A DNA stretch of 64,000 nucleotides from Acidobacteriaceae bacterium (GTDB taxonomy: Bacteria; Acidobacteriota; Terriglobia; Terriglobales; Acidobacteriaceae). Made by a program: the position numbers and the translations under genes. Positions 25,484 to 34,238 of the stretch are shown one piece after another (position 1 is the stretch's first letter; each line of letters opens with the position of its first letter). The notes beneath the pieces were generated by a model, which was not told where the DNA came from, searched no databases, and was given only the letters and a program-made list of their open reading frames with translations. The stretch is taken from positions 62,001 through 126,000 of the forward strand of contig JASHNW010000043.1 in the NCBI GenBank assembly GCA_030041435.1, read 5' to 3'.

Positions 25484-26146
25484 CTAAGGCGCCCCAGGAT
25501 CCGCCACCACCGCCGAATTCAGATCCACGTTCATCGTTCCCCCGTTGGCCACCGTAATGACGCAGTTCTGTCCCAGCTGCCAGCTGTGCGCCGCGGCATA
25601 CCCGCAGCCTCCGGGATCGAGGGCGGGATACGGGCTCGGCACCGTATGCGTCTCATCCGTATCCACGCGAAACACCCAGATCCGGCATGCTGGCCGCAGC
25701 GCAGAAACAGCCGCCGCCAGCAGATGGCTGCAATACACCCCTGGCTGATACCCCGCCGCCTGCACCGCGTCGCACCAGCTCCCCACATAATCCTGCTGAG
25801 CCTGCGTCAGCGGCGGTCCATTCTCCAGATCGAGGTACACGCACGAGCCCGCCGCAAATCCCTCGCTCGCCATCAGCGCCGCGGCGCTCGCGCCATCGGC
25901 CGTGCCGGTAGCCGCCGACGGATTGAGGCTTCCCGGCGCAATCACCTGCTGGCCCACAAAGACCGGCGCGATGCCCCACCCCGCCGCCGCCAGACTCGCC
26001 CGCGTGCCCATCCACGATGGGTTGTCGTGGCTCGGTGCCGGAGCCAGATAATAGCCGCACCATCCCAGATTCGTATTCGCCAGCAGCCACGCCATCGCTG
26101 CGTCGCCAGGATAAACATCCGTATCGAAACCCGCATATCCAGCCAT
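25484..26146 (-). CDS. DUF1906 (Rv2525c-like glycoside-hydrolase-like) protein
   Basis: ATG 26146 with GGGGGAACG upstream; 220 residues. Sequence pattern: AGYAGFDTDVYPG at the start, LGWCGYYLAPAPSHDN, GWGIAPVFVGQQV, VYLDLENGPPLTQAQQDYVGSWCDAV, PGVYCSHLLAAAVSAL and a final WQLGQNCVITVANGG. These are TIM-barrel features of the DUF1906 group, which resembles lysozyme-type glycosidases. The acidic DLE on a strand end is the likely active-site position. No signal peptide is present, so it either acts inside the cell or leaves by another route. Its stop abuts a heptad array, and a second array follows its start. Confidence 0.75.
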   Translation of the reverse strand: MAGYAGFDTDVYPGDAAMAWLLANTNLGWCGYYLAPAPSHDNPSWMGTRASLAAAGWGIAPVFVGQQVIAPGSLNPSAATGTADGASAAALMASEGFAAGSCVYLDLENGPPLTQAQQDYVGSWCDAVQAAGYQPGVYCSHLLAAAVSALRPACRIWVFRVDTDETHTVPSPYPALDPGGCGYAAAHSWQLGQNCVITVANGGTMNVDLNSAVVADPGAP

Positions 26147-26203
26147 CAGTCGTTCCCCCCTTGCCCACAAAAAAGCCTGTACCGAAAAATAATCCCTGCA
26201 AAG

Positions 26204-26258
26204 TACCCGCTATCCGCTGCTCGCTGCTCCCTATCCGCTACCAGCTGGCCGCTATCCC
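26204..26258 (+). repeat. Heptad array covering the DUF985 gene stop
   Basis: CCGCTAT, CCGCTGC, TCGCTGC, TCCCTAT, CCGCTAC, CAGCTGG, CCGCTAT. The DUF985 stop codon TAG is the complement of CTA inside the last unit. Confidence 0.75.
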
Positions 26259-26779
26259 CTCGTCAACTTCCCCACCATCTCCGCCCACTCCGGCCATCCC
26301 CGTACCAGTTCCGCCCGCTCCCCTGACGCATAATCCGCATACTCGAATCCCGGACTCACCGTGCACCCCAGCAGCGCCATTCTGCCGCCATCCAACAGCC
26401 GCGATCCCTGCCACACACCCTGCGGCACCACCGTCTGCAGCAACTCTCCGCCCGCCACATCCCGGCCCAGCACCACTCTCCGCCCCGTCCCGTCCGGCCA
26501 CAACTGCAGCATCTCCACCGCATCGCCGAGATAGAAGTGAAATACCTCGTCCGACGCCAGCCGATGCATCTCCGAGAAGCTTTCCGGTTCCAGCAGGTAA
26601 TAAATCGCCGTCCCTGCCGCGCGCCCCGCGTCGCGCCCCGCCGCATAGCGCGCCGGCAGTGCGTCGCCGGGAATCGTCTCCTCCGCCCGCCACGTCTGCC
26701 GAAACCACCCGCCCTCGCGCGGATGCGGCTCCAGCCCCAGCAACCTCTTCAGTTCTTCTGCACGAATCTCCTCAGGCAT
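26252..26779 (-). CDS. DUF985-type cupin protein
   Basis: 175 residues. Family landmarks are all present: LGLEPHPREGGWFRQTW, GTAIYYLLEPESFSEMHRLASDEVFHFYLGD (metal-site His cluster), VVPQGVWQGSRLL and LLGCTVSPGFEYADYA. This is the RmlC-like jelly roll of the DUF985 family, common in bacteria and without an established reaction. The single domain has normal length. The stop codon sits inside a CCGCTAT repeat unit, so the 3' end of this gene is set by the repeat. It is followed by the DUF1906 gene in the same direction. Confidence 0.85.
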   Translation of the reverse strand: MPEEIRAEELKRLLGLEPHPREGGWFRQTWRAEETIPGDALPARYAAGRDAGRAAGTAIYYLLEPESFSEMHRLASDEVFHFYLGDAVEMLQLWPDGTGRRVVLGRDVAGGELLQTVVPQGVWQGSRLLDGGRMALLGCTVSPGFEYADYASGERAELVRGWPEWAEMVGKLTRG

Positions 26780-26848
26780 GCCGCCATGCTACAGCCCCGC
26801 CGCGCACACATAGGGCCCGCCGTGTAGGGAGTCGCCCCAGCAGCCGCC

Positions 26849-27283
26849 TCAGTCGCCAGACACTGCCACCGCAGCCACTGCCGTCACCGGCACGGATGCC
26901 GGAGCTGCATTGGCCTGCACCAGAGCGGCCGCCGTCTGTTCCTTCACCACCTTGACTGCCTGCATCATGTCCAGTGCGTGGTTCCAGAACGACGACCCGC
27001 CTGACGCCAGCAGCCCGACAACCACGTAGCCCACGTAGACGTGGTGCACATTCGGCAGGATTACAACGTGTCCCGCTCGCGCCATCAGCGTGCCGATCGC
27101 TCCCGACAGCACGTACATACACGCGCAGCGCGCATTTTCCGCGCCCGGCGTCGCCCGCGCCGTAAACAGCAGCTTCGCCACCGGCCACGTCCCGCAGAAC
27201 TGCTTCAGGATTTCGACAACGCGCTCCACTGCAACGCTGAGCGCCACCATCGTGGCAATCAGCGTATTCAAATTCAGACTCAT
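26849..27283 (-). CDS. Small membrane protein of unknown function
   Basis: ATG 27283 with GAGGTGAG just upstream; 144 residues. Hydrophobic segments are at about 7-25 (TLIATMVALSVAVERVVEIL), 55-72 and 78-98 (HVYVGYVVVGLLASGG). The motif GGSSFWNHALDMMQAVKVVKEQ follows the last segment and probably marks a cytoplasmic helix. The C-terminus is Ala/Val-rich. No family is assigned; size and topology recall phage holin-like or envelope small proteins, but no lysis gene is next to it. A short hairpin with a T run on the minus strand (27327-27339) lies in its leader. Confidence 0.6.
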   Translation of the reverse strand: MSLNLNTLIATMVALSVAVERVVEILKQFCGTWPVAKLLFTARATPGAENARCACMYVLSGAIGTLMARAGHVVILPNVHHVYVGYVVVGLLASGGSSFWNHALDMMQAVKVVKEQTAAALVQANAAPASVPVTAVAAVAVSGD

Positions 27284-27465
27284 GGACTCACCTCTACCGG
27301 CATCGCCGTATTCGCAACAATCAAAAAGCCGCGCCGGCTCCCTGGGGGAAGGCAGAGCGCCCACCGCGTAGGAAAGAAGAATTGCGCGGAATTATAGCGC
27401 CCCAAAGCATCACCGTGAATCGCCTTCTTCCCGCGCCCAACCCATCGCCTCGAACCCGCCCACCC

Positions 27466-27537
27466 ATCCCTGATCCCTGGTTCCTGATCGCTGTACGCTG
27501 AACGCTGATCGCTGATCGCTGTTTCCTGGTCGCTGCG
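27466..27537 (+). repeat. Heptad array (CGCTGAT type)
   Basis: CTGATCC/CTGGTTC at the left, then repeated CGCTGTA, CGCTGAA, CGCTGAT, CGCTGAT, CGCTGTT with strict period 7. Confidence 0.8.
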
Positions 27538-27660
27538 TCGCCGGGAACCCTCCCGCCTCCACAGTTATCTATCCGTGCAGACACTCGCGAGCCAACCAAA
27601 CTCGCCCGTGCGGATACCTCGCCGTTCACCACGCTTCGCGCAAGTCCTCGCTCTCCGCAG

Positions 27661-27694
27661 TTCCTGATTCACACACTGTGCTCTGAGCTCTGCC
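27661..27694 (+). repeat. Heptad array (GCTCTGA type) before tonB-like gene
   Basis: GTGCTCTGAGCTCTG lies immediately upstream of the AGGAG Shine-Dalgarno site (27697-27701). Confidence 0.6.
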
Positions 27695-27707
27695 CAGGAG
27701 AGTGCCC

Positions 27708-28433
27708 ATGTTTGAAGACAGCCTTGTCGAATCCACCCACCGCATCCGCACCCGCAGCCGCCGCTACGTCGTCGGATCGTTCCTGCTCGAGGCGGCCCTG
27801 CTCGCCGTCATCGTCCTCGTCCCCTGCCTCTACCCGGCCGCGCTGCCGCAGAAATACCTCAGCGTACCCCTCATTGCGCCCCCGCCCGCGGCCGCTCCGC
27901 AAATGCTCCAGCAGCGCCCCGCCGCCTCGCCCGCCGCGCGTCCTGAACTCCTCGACCTCACCCTCACCGCGCCCCCGCGCATTCCCACCGGCATCCACCA
28001 GGTCATCGACATGGCGCCTCCCGGCATGTCCCCCGGCGGCGACCTCGGCGTCGCTGCAGGCAATGGCCCTCCCGGCGCGCTCTTTCCCTCGGCCGCCCCG
28101 CCCCCCGCGCCTCGCGCGCATCTCGCCAAACCCTCCGGCCCCATTCACATTTCCTCCGGAGTCGCCGGGGGCCGGCTCATCGTCCCTATCCGTCCGCACT
28201 ACCCCATCCTCGCGCTCGAAGCGCGCATCCAGGGCACTGTCGTCGTCTGCACCACCATTTCCACCGAGGGCCGCATCGAGGACCTTCGCGTCCTCAGCGG
28301 TCCTCCTCTGCTCGTCAACGCCGCCGTCGACGCCATCCGTCAGGCCCGCTACCGCCCGTACCTGCTCAACGGCCAGCCCGTCGAGGTGGAAACTACCATC
28401 ACTGTCGTCTTCCGCCTCGACGGCGGCACCTGA
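27708..28433 (+). CDS. TonB-type energy transducer (C-terminal TonB domain)
   Basis: ATG 27708 is 6 nt after AGGAG and is preferred over GTG 27702; 241 residues. One N-terminal transmembrane helix (about 22-43), a Pro-rich periplasmic spacer, then the C-terminal TonB fold (about 155-240): HYPILALEARIQGTVVVCTTISTEGRIEDLRVLSG and AAVDAIRQARYRPYLLNGQPVEVETTITVVF. Such proteins transmit proton-motive force to outer-membrane receptors; many acidobacterial paralogues have no receptor beside them. No exbB/exbD is adjacent. Its stop codon is followed at once by a heptad array. Confidence 0.85.
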   Translation: MFEDSLVESTHRIRTRSRRYVVGSFLLEAALLAVIVLVPCLYPAALPQKYLSVPLIAPPPAAAPQMLQQRPAASPAARPELLDLTLTAPPRIPTGIHQVIDMAPPGMSPGGDLGVAAGNGPPGALFPSAAPPPAPRAHLAKPSGPIHISSGVAGGRLIVPIRPHYPILALEARIQGTVVVCTTISTEGRIEDLRVLSGPPLLVNAAVDAIRQARYRPYLLNGQPVEVETTITVVFRLDGGT

Positions 28434-28500
28434 CTCCTCTGCTCCGAGCTCTGCGCTCTGCGCTCTGTGCCCTGTGCCCTGTGGTCTGAGCTCTGCTCCC
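28434..28500 (+). repeat. Heptad array (GCTCTGT type) after tonB-like gene
   Basis: GCTCCGA, GCTCTGC, GCTCTGC, GCTCTGT, GCCCTGT, GCCCTGT, GGTCTGA, GCTCTGC, strictly period 7. Confidence 0.85.
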
Positions 28501-28550
28501 GGTGATCCCCATCACCTCGCTCCCAGCCCGCTTCCGGTACCATACAAATC

Positions 28551-28847
28551 GTGACCCTCGTCCTCTACTCTGCCTCCTGGTGCCGCGACTGCCGCGAGGC
28601 CAAACGCTTCCTCGACGCCCACCGCATTCCCTATACCGAGATCGACATCGAGCAGAATCCCGAGGCCGCCACAGAGGTCCTCCGCCACACCGGCAAATAC
28701 GCCATCCCCCAGTTCGTCATCGACGGCGAATGGGTTCAGCCCTACCGCCCCGGCCGCGGCTTTCTTTACGCCGAGATGAAAGAGCGCCTGGGCCTCGCAG
28801 AAACGCACTCCCCTGCTGCCCCCGTCTTTGCGGCCTCCCGCCGCTGA
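28551..28847 (+). CDS. Glutaredoxin-family protein
   Basis: GTG 28551; 98 residues, a typical single-domain size. Thioredoxin-fold order: TLVLYSASWCRDC (redox Cys11 and Cys14), RFLDAHRIPYTEIDIEQNPEA, and the cis-Pro loop KYAIPQFVIDGEWVQPYRPG. This fits a cytoplasmic dithiol glutaredoxin or NrdH-like protein that reduces disulphides with glutathione or another thiol; the intervening RD pair differs from the classical CPYC. It stands alone between the tonB-like gene and the DUF4097 gene. Confidence 0.85.
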   Translation: MTLVLYSASWCRDCREAKRFLDAHRIPYTEIDIEQNPEAATEVLRHTGKYAIPQFVIDGEWVQPYRPGRGFLYAEMKERLGLAETHSPAAPVFAASRR

Positions 28848-28943
28848 CCCATCCCCTGCGCTCTCTTCACGCCCTCCCCCTCCTTCTTCCTTCCGGAACA
28901 TTTCCTGCTTCTCGTGCGTACTTCTCGTCGCGGAGTTCCCGAA

Positions 28944-29085
28944 TTTCAGCCGCCGAGTTTTGCAGATGCGCGGCTTTAGCCGCAGAGTTTTGCAGATGCG
29001 CGGCCTCAGCCGCAGAGTTTTGAAGGGGCACGGCTTCAGCCGTGCCGTTTAGCCTAAAATAAATCGGGCTTTAGCCCCTGAGCGC
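28944..29085 (+). repeat. Tandem REP-like hairpin units
   Basis: Three ~30-bp units of the form TTTAGCCGCAGAGTTTTG plus CAGATGCGCGGC (28944-29034), each junction forming a GCGGC..GCCGC hairpin. Then the palindrome GGCACGGCTTCAGCCGTGCC (29028-29047) and, 16 bp on, CGGGCTTTAGCCCCTGAG. The last two parts recur at 42678-42745. Confidence 0.75.
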
Positions 29086-29112
29086 CGTTGCCCGTTCCCG
29101 GAGGACTTCACC

Positions 29113-29970
29113 ATGCGCACCAATCTTGCCACCTCGTTCCTCGCCGCCGCCGCCCTCGCTGCTTTCCTCCCCGCCGCCGCCCACGCCGCCGACGGCACCT
29201 TCGACAAAACCCTCCAGGTCAGCGGCCAGGTCATGCTTAGCGTCTCCACCGGCTCCGGATACATCCACGTCTCCCCCGGCTCCGGCAATGAGATTCACAT
29301 CGTCGGCCATGTCCACGCCAGTGACTGGGGCTTCGGCGGCTCCGCCGAAGATCGCGTCCGCCAGGTCGTCGACCACCCCCCCATCGAACAGACCGGCAAC
29401 ATCGTTGCCATCGGCAAACACGCTGACTGGATCCACAATGTCGGCATCGACTACGACATCACCGCGCCGCGCGGCACCCAGCTCGAAGCCGGCTCCGGTT
29501 CCGGCGATCTCCGCCTCCTCGATCTCGGCGGCCCGCTCAAAGCCAGCACCGGCTCCGGCTCTATCCAGGCCACCGGCGCCACCGGCATCGTCGATCTCGG
29601 CACGGGATCCGGCGATATCCGCGCCGACCTGCACGCCGCCGATGACGTCAAAGCCCACACCGGCAGCGGCTCCATTCATCTCCAGGGTGTTGACGGCTCC
29701 CTCTACGCCCACACCGGCTCCGGCGACATCGAGATTGGCGGCCAGCCTGTCTCCGGCTGGAAAATCGAAACCGGCTCCGGCTCCGTCGACCTCAACACCG
29801 GCAGCGCCCACTTCACCCTCGATGCCAGCACCGGCTCCGGCTCGGTCCACAGCGACCCGCCCCTCACCACGCATGGCAGCTTCGACCGCCATCACGTGCA
29901 GGGCGACATCAATGGCGGAGGTCCCACCGTCCGCGTCTCCACCGGCTCCGGCGACGTCCGCATCCACTGA
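29113..29970 (+). CDS. Exported DUF4097-type beta-repeat protein
   Basis: 285 residues with signal peptide (MRTNLATSFLAAAALAAFLPAAAHA). The mature part is a repetitive beta structure in which the motif (S/H/E/G)TGSG(S/D/Y)hxh occurs about nine times at ~20-residue spacing, for example STGSGSIQA, HTGSGDIEI, ETGSGSVDL and STGSGDVRI. This is the pattern of DUF4097 beta-solenoid proteins, often encoded near anti-sigma or stress genes. Probable location is periplasm or outer membrane. No enzymatic motif. Its upstream spacer is occupied by REP-like hairpins that may stop transcription from the glutaredoxin gene. Confidence 0.8.
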   Translation: MRTNLATSFLAAAALAAFLPAAAHAADGTFDKTLQVSGQVMLSVSTGSGYIHVSPGSGNEIHIVGHVHASDWGFGGSAEDRVRQVVDHPPIEQTGNIVAIGKHADWIHNVGIDYDITAPRGTQLEAGSGSGDLRLLDLGGPLKASTGSGSIQATGATGIVDLGTGSGDIRADLHAADDVKAHTGSGSIHLQGVDGSLYAHTGSGDIEIGGQPVSGWKIETGSGSVDLNTGSAHFTLDASTGSGSVHSDPPLTTHGSFDRHHVQGDINGGGPTVRVSTGSGDVRIH

Positions 29971-30066
29971 CGCAGCATTTTCAAATGTAGAGTCTTCTCA
30001 AGCGGCGTCGACAGACGCACTGCCTTCCCACCATCGATGAAGCCGGTCCCACCGGCTTCATCCCCC

Positions 30067-30093
30067 GAATCCCAGCTCCCAGCTATCCGCTAC
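30067..30093 (+). repeat. Heptad array at the first VWFA gene stop
   Basis: CCAGCTC, CCAGCTA, TCCGCTA. The TAG stop of the minus-strand gene is the complement of CTA in the last CCGCTAC unit. Confidence 0.6.
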
Positions 30094-32030
30094 TTCCCCA
30101 CCCCCACTGGCACTTCCACCGTCCCAATCCGCCCGCTCAGCAGATCGTGTACCCCCACCCGCAGATAATCCTGCCCCGCCGGCAAATCGATCTCCTGGTG
30201 CAGCCGGATTCCGCCGTGCTCCGCCTGCGCGGCCTGCGCGTCCGTCAAATCCACGCCCAGCCCTATGTCCGTATAGTTCACCCGGATCCCCTCGTCGTTG
30301 TACGCCACCTGCGTCAGCTCGATCTCCCGATGCTGCTTTCCGTCCGGCAACAACTTCGCGTCCACCTCCCGCGGATCGATCCAGTAATCCACCAGGTAGT
30401 GCGTCGGATGCTTCAGCCCCGTCGGCGTCGCGGCCGCCCGCTCCAGCGTTGCCTTCTCCCCGCCCAGCGCCGGATCACCCTCCGGCAGAATGCGCACCTC
30501 GAAGGTCACCTGCGACAACGGCAGCGTCCCGTGCTGCATCGCGTCGATCAGCGGATTCATCTTTCCCGGAATCCACCTCATCGCCTCGGCCGGACTATCG
30601 GCAAAGTAAGCGTGCCGGTATTCCAGATCGTAACCGCCGCTGTCCACGCGCACCTCAATCTTCCGCAGCGCCCCGTTGTAATTCTGATTGCCCGGATCGT
30701 AACCCAAGGTGTAATAGCTCGACCCGTTGGCGATCGCCTCTCCCACCACCTGTCCCAGCGCGTTCCGGTTGTAGTACGCCTTCCCCCCGGTTTCCGTCGC
30801 TATCTGCTCCATGTTGAAGTGGTCCCAGCTCGTGTCGCTCAGGAACGCCTGATCCTGGGCGGTCACGTCTCCGCCCACTCCCGGCTGCGCGTTCACCGTG
30901 TTGAGCTGGTCCATGCTGAACGAACCGATCCCCGTATTGCCGGCTCCGCCTTGCCCCACCGCGCCCTGCCCGTTCACCTGCGCCCCGGCCGGCGCCGATT
31001 GCATCGCCTCAGCAATCCCCGCCGTCGTGCCGGCATCCGAGCTCGGCGTATTCAGCAGCCCCCGCGAATCCACCGGATACACCGCCACCCGCGCCAGCGC
31101 CAGCAGCTCCGCCGCCTTTTTCACCTGTCCCGTGTAATCCGCCATCGGATCCATATTCGGATTCGCTCCCCCCTGCAAATATCGCAGCGGAAACTCTCCC
31201 GAAAACCAGATCAGGTTCTTGCGTCCAGGAATGATGCTCAGATAGCGCGCGATCTCGTCCAGCGCATCGATGGTCATCTCTTCCCGCAGGCCCACCTCGA
31301 AATTCTGCGTATCCGAAATAAACTGCTGAATTCCCGAAACCGCCAGTCCCGACAACCCCAGCGCCTCCGCCAGACTGTTCTGCAGGTTCAGCGTGTTGTC
31401 GAAATCCGGATCCAGCACCGGGCTCTTTTCCGTATTGCCGCGCCCCGGCCCCAGCGCTTTCGCAATCTCCGCCGCGTTCGTCGTGAATCCGCTGATGATG
31501 TGCAGCTTCGACCCCAGCGTGAACACCGCCATCCGCGTCCCCGGCGGAATCGTCGCCAGATATTGCAGCATCCTCCGCCGCACGTATACCTGGTCCGGCA
31601 GCGGCGTATTCAGCGCATCCAGCAGCAGCACGTTGGTCGCGCTCGTCACCGTGTATCGCGGAGCATCGCTGTACACGTGCGGCGGCAGCTGCGGCGCCGT
31701 CGCCACCTCCACCGCATCCGTCGCCCGGTGCTCCTCAAACACCGTGATCTTCTGCGTCTTTCCATCCTCCCGAATATCGAAGTCGGAAGCCTTCAGACCC
31801 TCCACTGGCGCGCCCTTGGCCCGCACCACCACATCCACCAGCACCAGGTTCGCATTGGTCCGGAACACCGGCACGGGGATCCCGGTCGGCACACCCGGCT
31901 GTTCGACCTGCGGCGTGGTCTGTACTGCCGGCATTTGCGCCGGCGCGCCCGCCTGCCCCTGGGCCGCCCACGCCGCTGTCAGAAGAAGAGTCAAACTTCC
32001 AGGAAGCGCAAGAAAGCGAAGCCGGGCCAT
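30090..32030 (-). CDS. Secreted acidobacterial VWFA-related protein (copy 1)
   Basis: 646 residues with signal peptide (ALPGSLTLLLTAAWAAQG). Typical opening: VFRTNANLVLVDVVVRAKGAPVEGLKASDFDIREDGKTQKITVFEEH, an Ig-like beta module. The von Willebrand A-like domain follows (about 125-330) with VLLLDALNTPLPDQVYVRRRMLQYL, GTRMAVFTLGSKL, IPGRKNLIWFSGEFP and VAVYPVDSRGLL. The MIDAS sequence is altered to DALNT. After it come an inserted Gly/Gln-rich loop, YYTLGYDPGN and a C-terminal beta domain. This is the family annotated as acidobacterial VWFA-related; function unknown, probably surface adhesion or assembly. It is a tandem paralogue of the next gene upstream. Confidence 0.9.
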   Translation of the reverse strand: MARLRFLALPGSLTLLLTAAWAAQGQAGAPAQMPAVQTTPQVEQPGVPTGIPVPVFRTNANLVLVDVVVRAKGAPVEGLKASDFDIREDGKTQKITVFEEHRATDAVEVATAPQLPPHVYSDAPRYTVTSATNVLLLDALNTPLPDQVYVRRRMLQYLATIPPGTRMAVFTLGSKLHIISGFTTNAAEIAKALGPGRGNTEKSPVLDPDFDNTLNLQNSLAEALGLSGLAVSGIQQFISDTQNFEVGLREEMTIDALDEIARYLSIIPGRKNLIWFSGEFPLRYLQGGANPNMDPMADYTGQVKKAAELLALARVAVYPVDSRGLLNTPSSDAGTTAGIAEAMQSAPAGAQVNGQGAVGQGGAGNTGIGSFSMDQLNTVNAQPGVGGDVTAQDQAFLSDTSWDHFNMEQIATETGGKAYYNRNALGQVVGEAIANGSSYYTLGYDPGNQNYNGALRKIEVRVDSGGYDLEYRHAYFADSPAEAMRWIPGKMNPLIDAMQHGTLPLSQVTFEVRILPEGDPALGGEKATLERAAATPTGLKHPTHYLVDYWIDPREVDAKLLPDGKQHREIELTQVAYNDEGIRVNYTDIGLGVDLTDAQAAQAEHGGIRLHQEIDLPAGQDYLRVGVHDLLSGRIGTVEVPVGVGK

Positions 32031-32124
32031 GGAAACCCTCCACCCTGGACACTCACAGAGTGTCCCCCATCATATGCCGGTTCCCGCTCTCTGCCCATGA
32101 CCGGTCGATGATCCCGCCACCAGG

Positions 32125-32162
32125 TGCCAGCTATCCGCTACCCGCTATCCGCTACCCGCTGC
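32125..32162 (+). repeat. Heptad array between the two VWFA genes
   Basis: CCAGCTA, TCCGCTA, CCCGCTA, TCCGCTA, CCCGCTG; ends one base before the stop of the upstream VWFA gene (32164-32166). Confidence 0.75.
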
Positions 32163-32163
32163 C

Positions 32164-33990
32164 TCAACGCCCTGCCTCCACCGGAACCTCCACCGTCCCG
32201 ATCCGCCCACTCACAAGATCGTGCACGCCCACCCGCAAAAGGCTCTGCCCCTCCGGCAAATCGATCTCCTCGTGCAGGTGGATTCCCTCCTGCGCCGCCC
32301 GTGCCATTTCCGCCGGCGGCGTGTCCACCTCCAGCCCCTGATCCGCATAGTTTTGCCGGATCCCAGTCCGGTCGTACACCACTTCCGTCAGCTCCACCTT
32401 CACCTGCTGCCGTCCATCCGGCAGCATCGTCGCCTGCAGCCCCTCAGGATGGATCCAGTAATCCACGACGTACCGCTGCGCGTGCTTCAGGCTCGCCGCC
32501 ATCGCTCCCGCCGGCCCCGCCGTCGCCTCGCTCTTCACCGCCGCATCGTCCGCCGGCAGCACCCGCACCCGGAACAGCACCTGCGACAGTTCCGGCGCCC
32601 CTGGCTGCATCGCCGCAATCAGCGGACTGATCCTCCCCGGGATCAGCGTCTCCTTGCTCGCATCCTTCAGCGCGTAGTAGCCCCGCCGGTATTCCAGATC
32701 GTAGTGCGACTCTTCCAGCTTCACCTGGATGTCCCGGTAACTCCCGTCGTAGTTCCGGTTCTCCGGCATATACCCCAGCGTGTAATAGCTTGACCCGTTC
32801 TCGATCGCCTCTCCCAGCGCTTCTCCCACTCCATTCGTGTTCACAAACGCCTCGCCGCCCGTCGCCTGCGCCACTGCCTTCATCAGGTCATGCTCCTCCT
32901 GGTTCAGTTCGAGAAAGCTGGCATTCTGCGCATCCAGGTTCTGCGCCAGCGTCGGCTGTCCGCCGCCGACCGGTGTGCTGTTCAGCAGCGCCGGGTTGCT
33001 CGGATTCGCCTCCGCTGTGAAGTTGCTCGATTCGAGCAGCCCCCGCGCGTCCACCGGATACAGCGCCACCCGCGCCAGCGCCAGCAGCGCGTTCATCTTT
33101 TTGATCTGCTCGTCGTAATCGCTCTGTTCCAGCCCCTGGCCCATCCGGCTTCCCCCTCCGATCACCACCGGTGGAAACGCCCCCGTGAACCACACCAGAT
33201 TCTTTCTCCCCGGTATCGTGCTCAGATACCGTCCCAGCTCATCCATGGCGTTGATGGTCAACTGCACGCGCGCGTCCAGCTGGAACCGCTGTTGATCCGC
33301 CTGAAACTGCTGCATCGATGCCAGCACCGAGCCCGTCGCCCCCGCCCCCTGCGCGATGTTCGTCAGATCCTGCATCGCCTGGTCGTATCCCTGCGTCGTT
33401 ACCGGAGACAGCTGCGGATTCGACTGGTTTTCCCTGAGCGCCTTCGCCAGCGCATCCGGGCCAATGCCAAAGCCCTGCACCATCCGCAGCCGCGACGCCA
33501 GTGTAAACACCGCTACCTGCGTCCCCGGCGGAATCGACTTCAGGAACGAGAGCATGCGATGCCGCACGTACAGCTGGTCCGAATACGGCGTGTTCAGTGC
33601 ATCCAGCACCACCACATCCACCGCCGAGGTCACCGCATATTGCGGATCGTCGCTGTACTCGTGCGGCGGCAGCTCCGGCGCCTGCGCCACTTCCCGAGCA
33701 TCCGTTGCTCGGTGCTCTTCGAAGACCATCGCATTCTGCGGCTTCCCGTCCTCGAAGATACGAAAGTCCGACTGCTTCAGACCCAGCACCGGTTTCCCGT
33801 GATCCCGCACCACCACATCCACCAGCACCATGTTCGAGTTAATCCGAAAAACCGGAACCTGCTCCGCAGCCTGTTTGGCAGCGCTACCCGCCGTTGCCTC
33901 CGCCGCACCGTCTTGCGCATGACCAGAATAAGGAACGGAAAAGGCCAGAACCGCACCACAGAAAAAGGTCACGACACTTCCACGACGCAT
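32164..33990 (-). CDS. Secreted acidobacterial VWFA-related protein (copy 2)
   Basis: ATG 33990 with GGGGTGG upstream puts the signal peptide (MRRGSVVTFFCGAVLAFSVPYSGHA) at the N-terminus; 608 residues. A frame to 34032 adds 14 unlikely residues. Same architecture as copy 1: VFRINSNMVLVDVVVRDHGKPVLGLKQSDFRIFEDGK, VVLDALNTPYSDQLYVRHRML (DALNT in the MIDAS position), GRKNLVWFTGAFPPV, VALYPVDARGLL and YYTLGYMPENRNYDG. C-terminal sequences EIDLPEGQSLLRVGVHDLVSGRIGTVEVPV are nearly the same in both. The copies are 130 bp apart in the same direction and arose by tandem duplication. Role unknown. Confidence 0.9.
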   Translation of the reverse strand: MRRGSVVTFFCGAVLAFSVPYSGHAQDGAAEATAGSAAKQAAEQVPVFRINSNMVLVDVVVRDHGKPVLGLKQSDFRIFEDGKPQNAMVFEEHRATDAREVAQAPELPPHEYSDDPQYAVTSAVDVVVLDALNTPYSDQLYVRHRMLSFLKSIPPGTQVAVFTLASRLRMVQGFGIGPDALAKALRENQSNPQLSPVTTQGYDQAMQDLTNIAQGAGATGSVLASMQQFQADQQRFQLDARVQLTINAMDELGRYLSTIPGRKNLVWFTGAFPPVVIGGGSRMGQGLEQSDYDEQIKKMNALLALARVALYPVDARGLLESSNFTAEANPSNPALLNSTPVGGGQPTLAQNLDAQNASFLELNQEEHDLMKAVAQATGGEAFVNTNGVGEALGEAIENGSSYYTLGYMPENRNYDGSYRDIQVKLEESHYDLEYRRGYYALKDASKETLIPGRISPLIAAMQPGAPELSQVLFRVRVLPADDAAVKSEATAGPAGAMAASLKHAQRYVVDYWIHPEGLQATMLPDGRQQVKVELTEVVYDRTGIRQNYADQGLEVDTPPAEMARAAQEGIHLHEEIDLPEGQSLLRVGVHDLVSGRIGTVEVPVEAGR

Positions 33991-34178
33991 CGAACCACCC
34001 CCCACCACCCAACGACGCAGCATACTCCTCAAAAGACCCGCCCTCGGCCATATTCCCCCATCCCCGCCTTACATGACTGTCCCAATCGATAACATCGGTC
34101 AACCCAGCCGCATAACTCAGCCACAACTCGACCTAACTAATCTCTGGTTGGGAAACCTTTGATTAGGTCCCGATTTTT

Positions 34179-34200
34179 AAGGGGCACGGCTTCAAAGCCT
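34179..34200 (+). repeat. Partial REP-like element
   Basis: AAGGGGCACGGCTTCAAAGCC: left half of the palindrome seen at 29024-29047 and 42679-42703, with the right half lost. Confidence 0.5.
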
Positions 34201-34238
34201 CCCCATAGCGAAGCCGAAGAAGCCTGCCCCGACCGAAG

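Larger units (their letters stand above)
27284..27707. other. 424-bp divergent spacer with two heptad arrays
   Basis: No supported gene. It contains an AGCCG-GCG-CGGCT hairpin followed by T5 on the minus strand (27323-27339) and heptad arrays at 27466-27537 and 27661-27694. Confidence 0.6.

Noticed and set aside
27323-27339. Minus-strand intrinsic terminator (AGCCG hairpin plus T5)
   Set aside because: Stem is only five base pairs and no minus-strand gene lies upstream of it; could at most be a weak attenuator.
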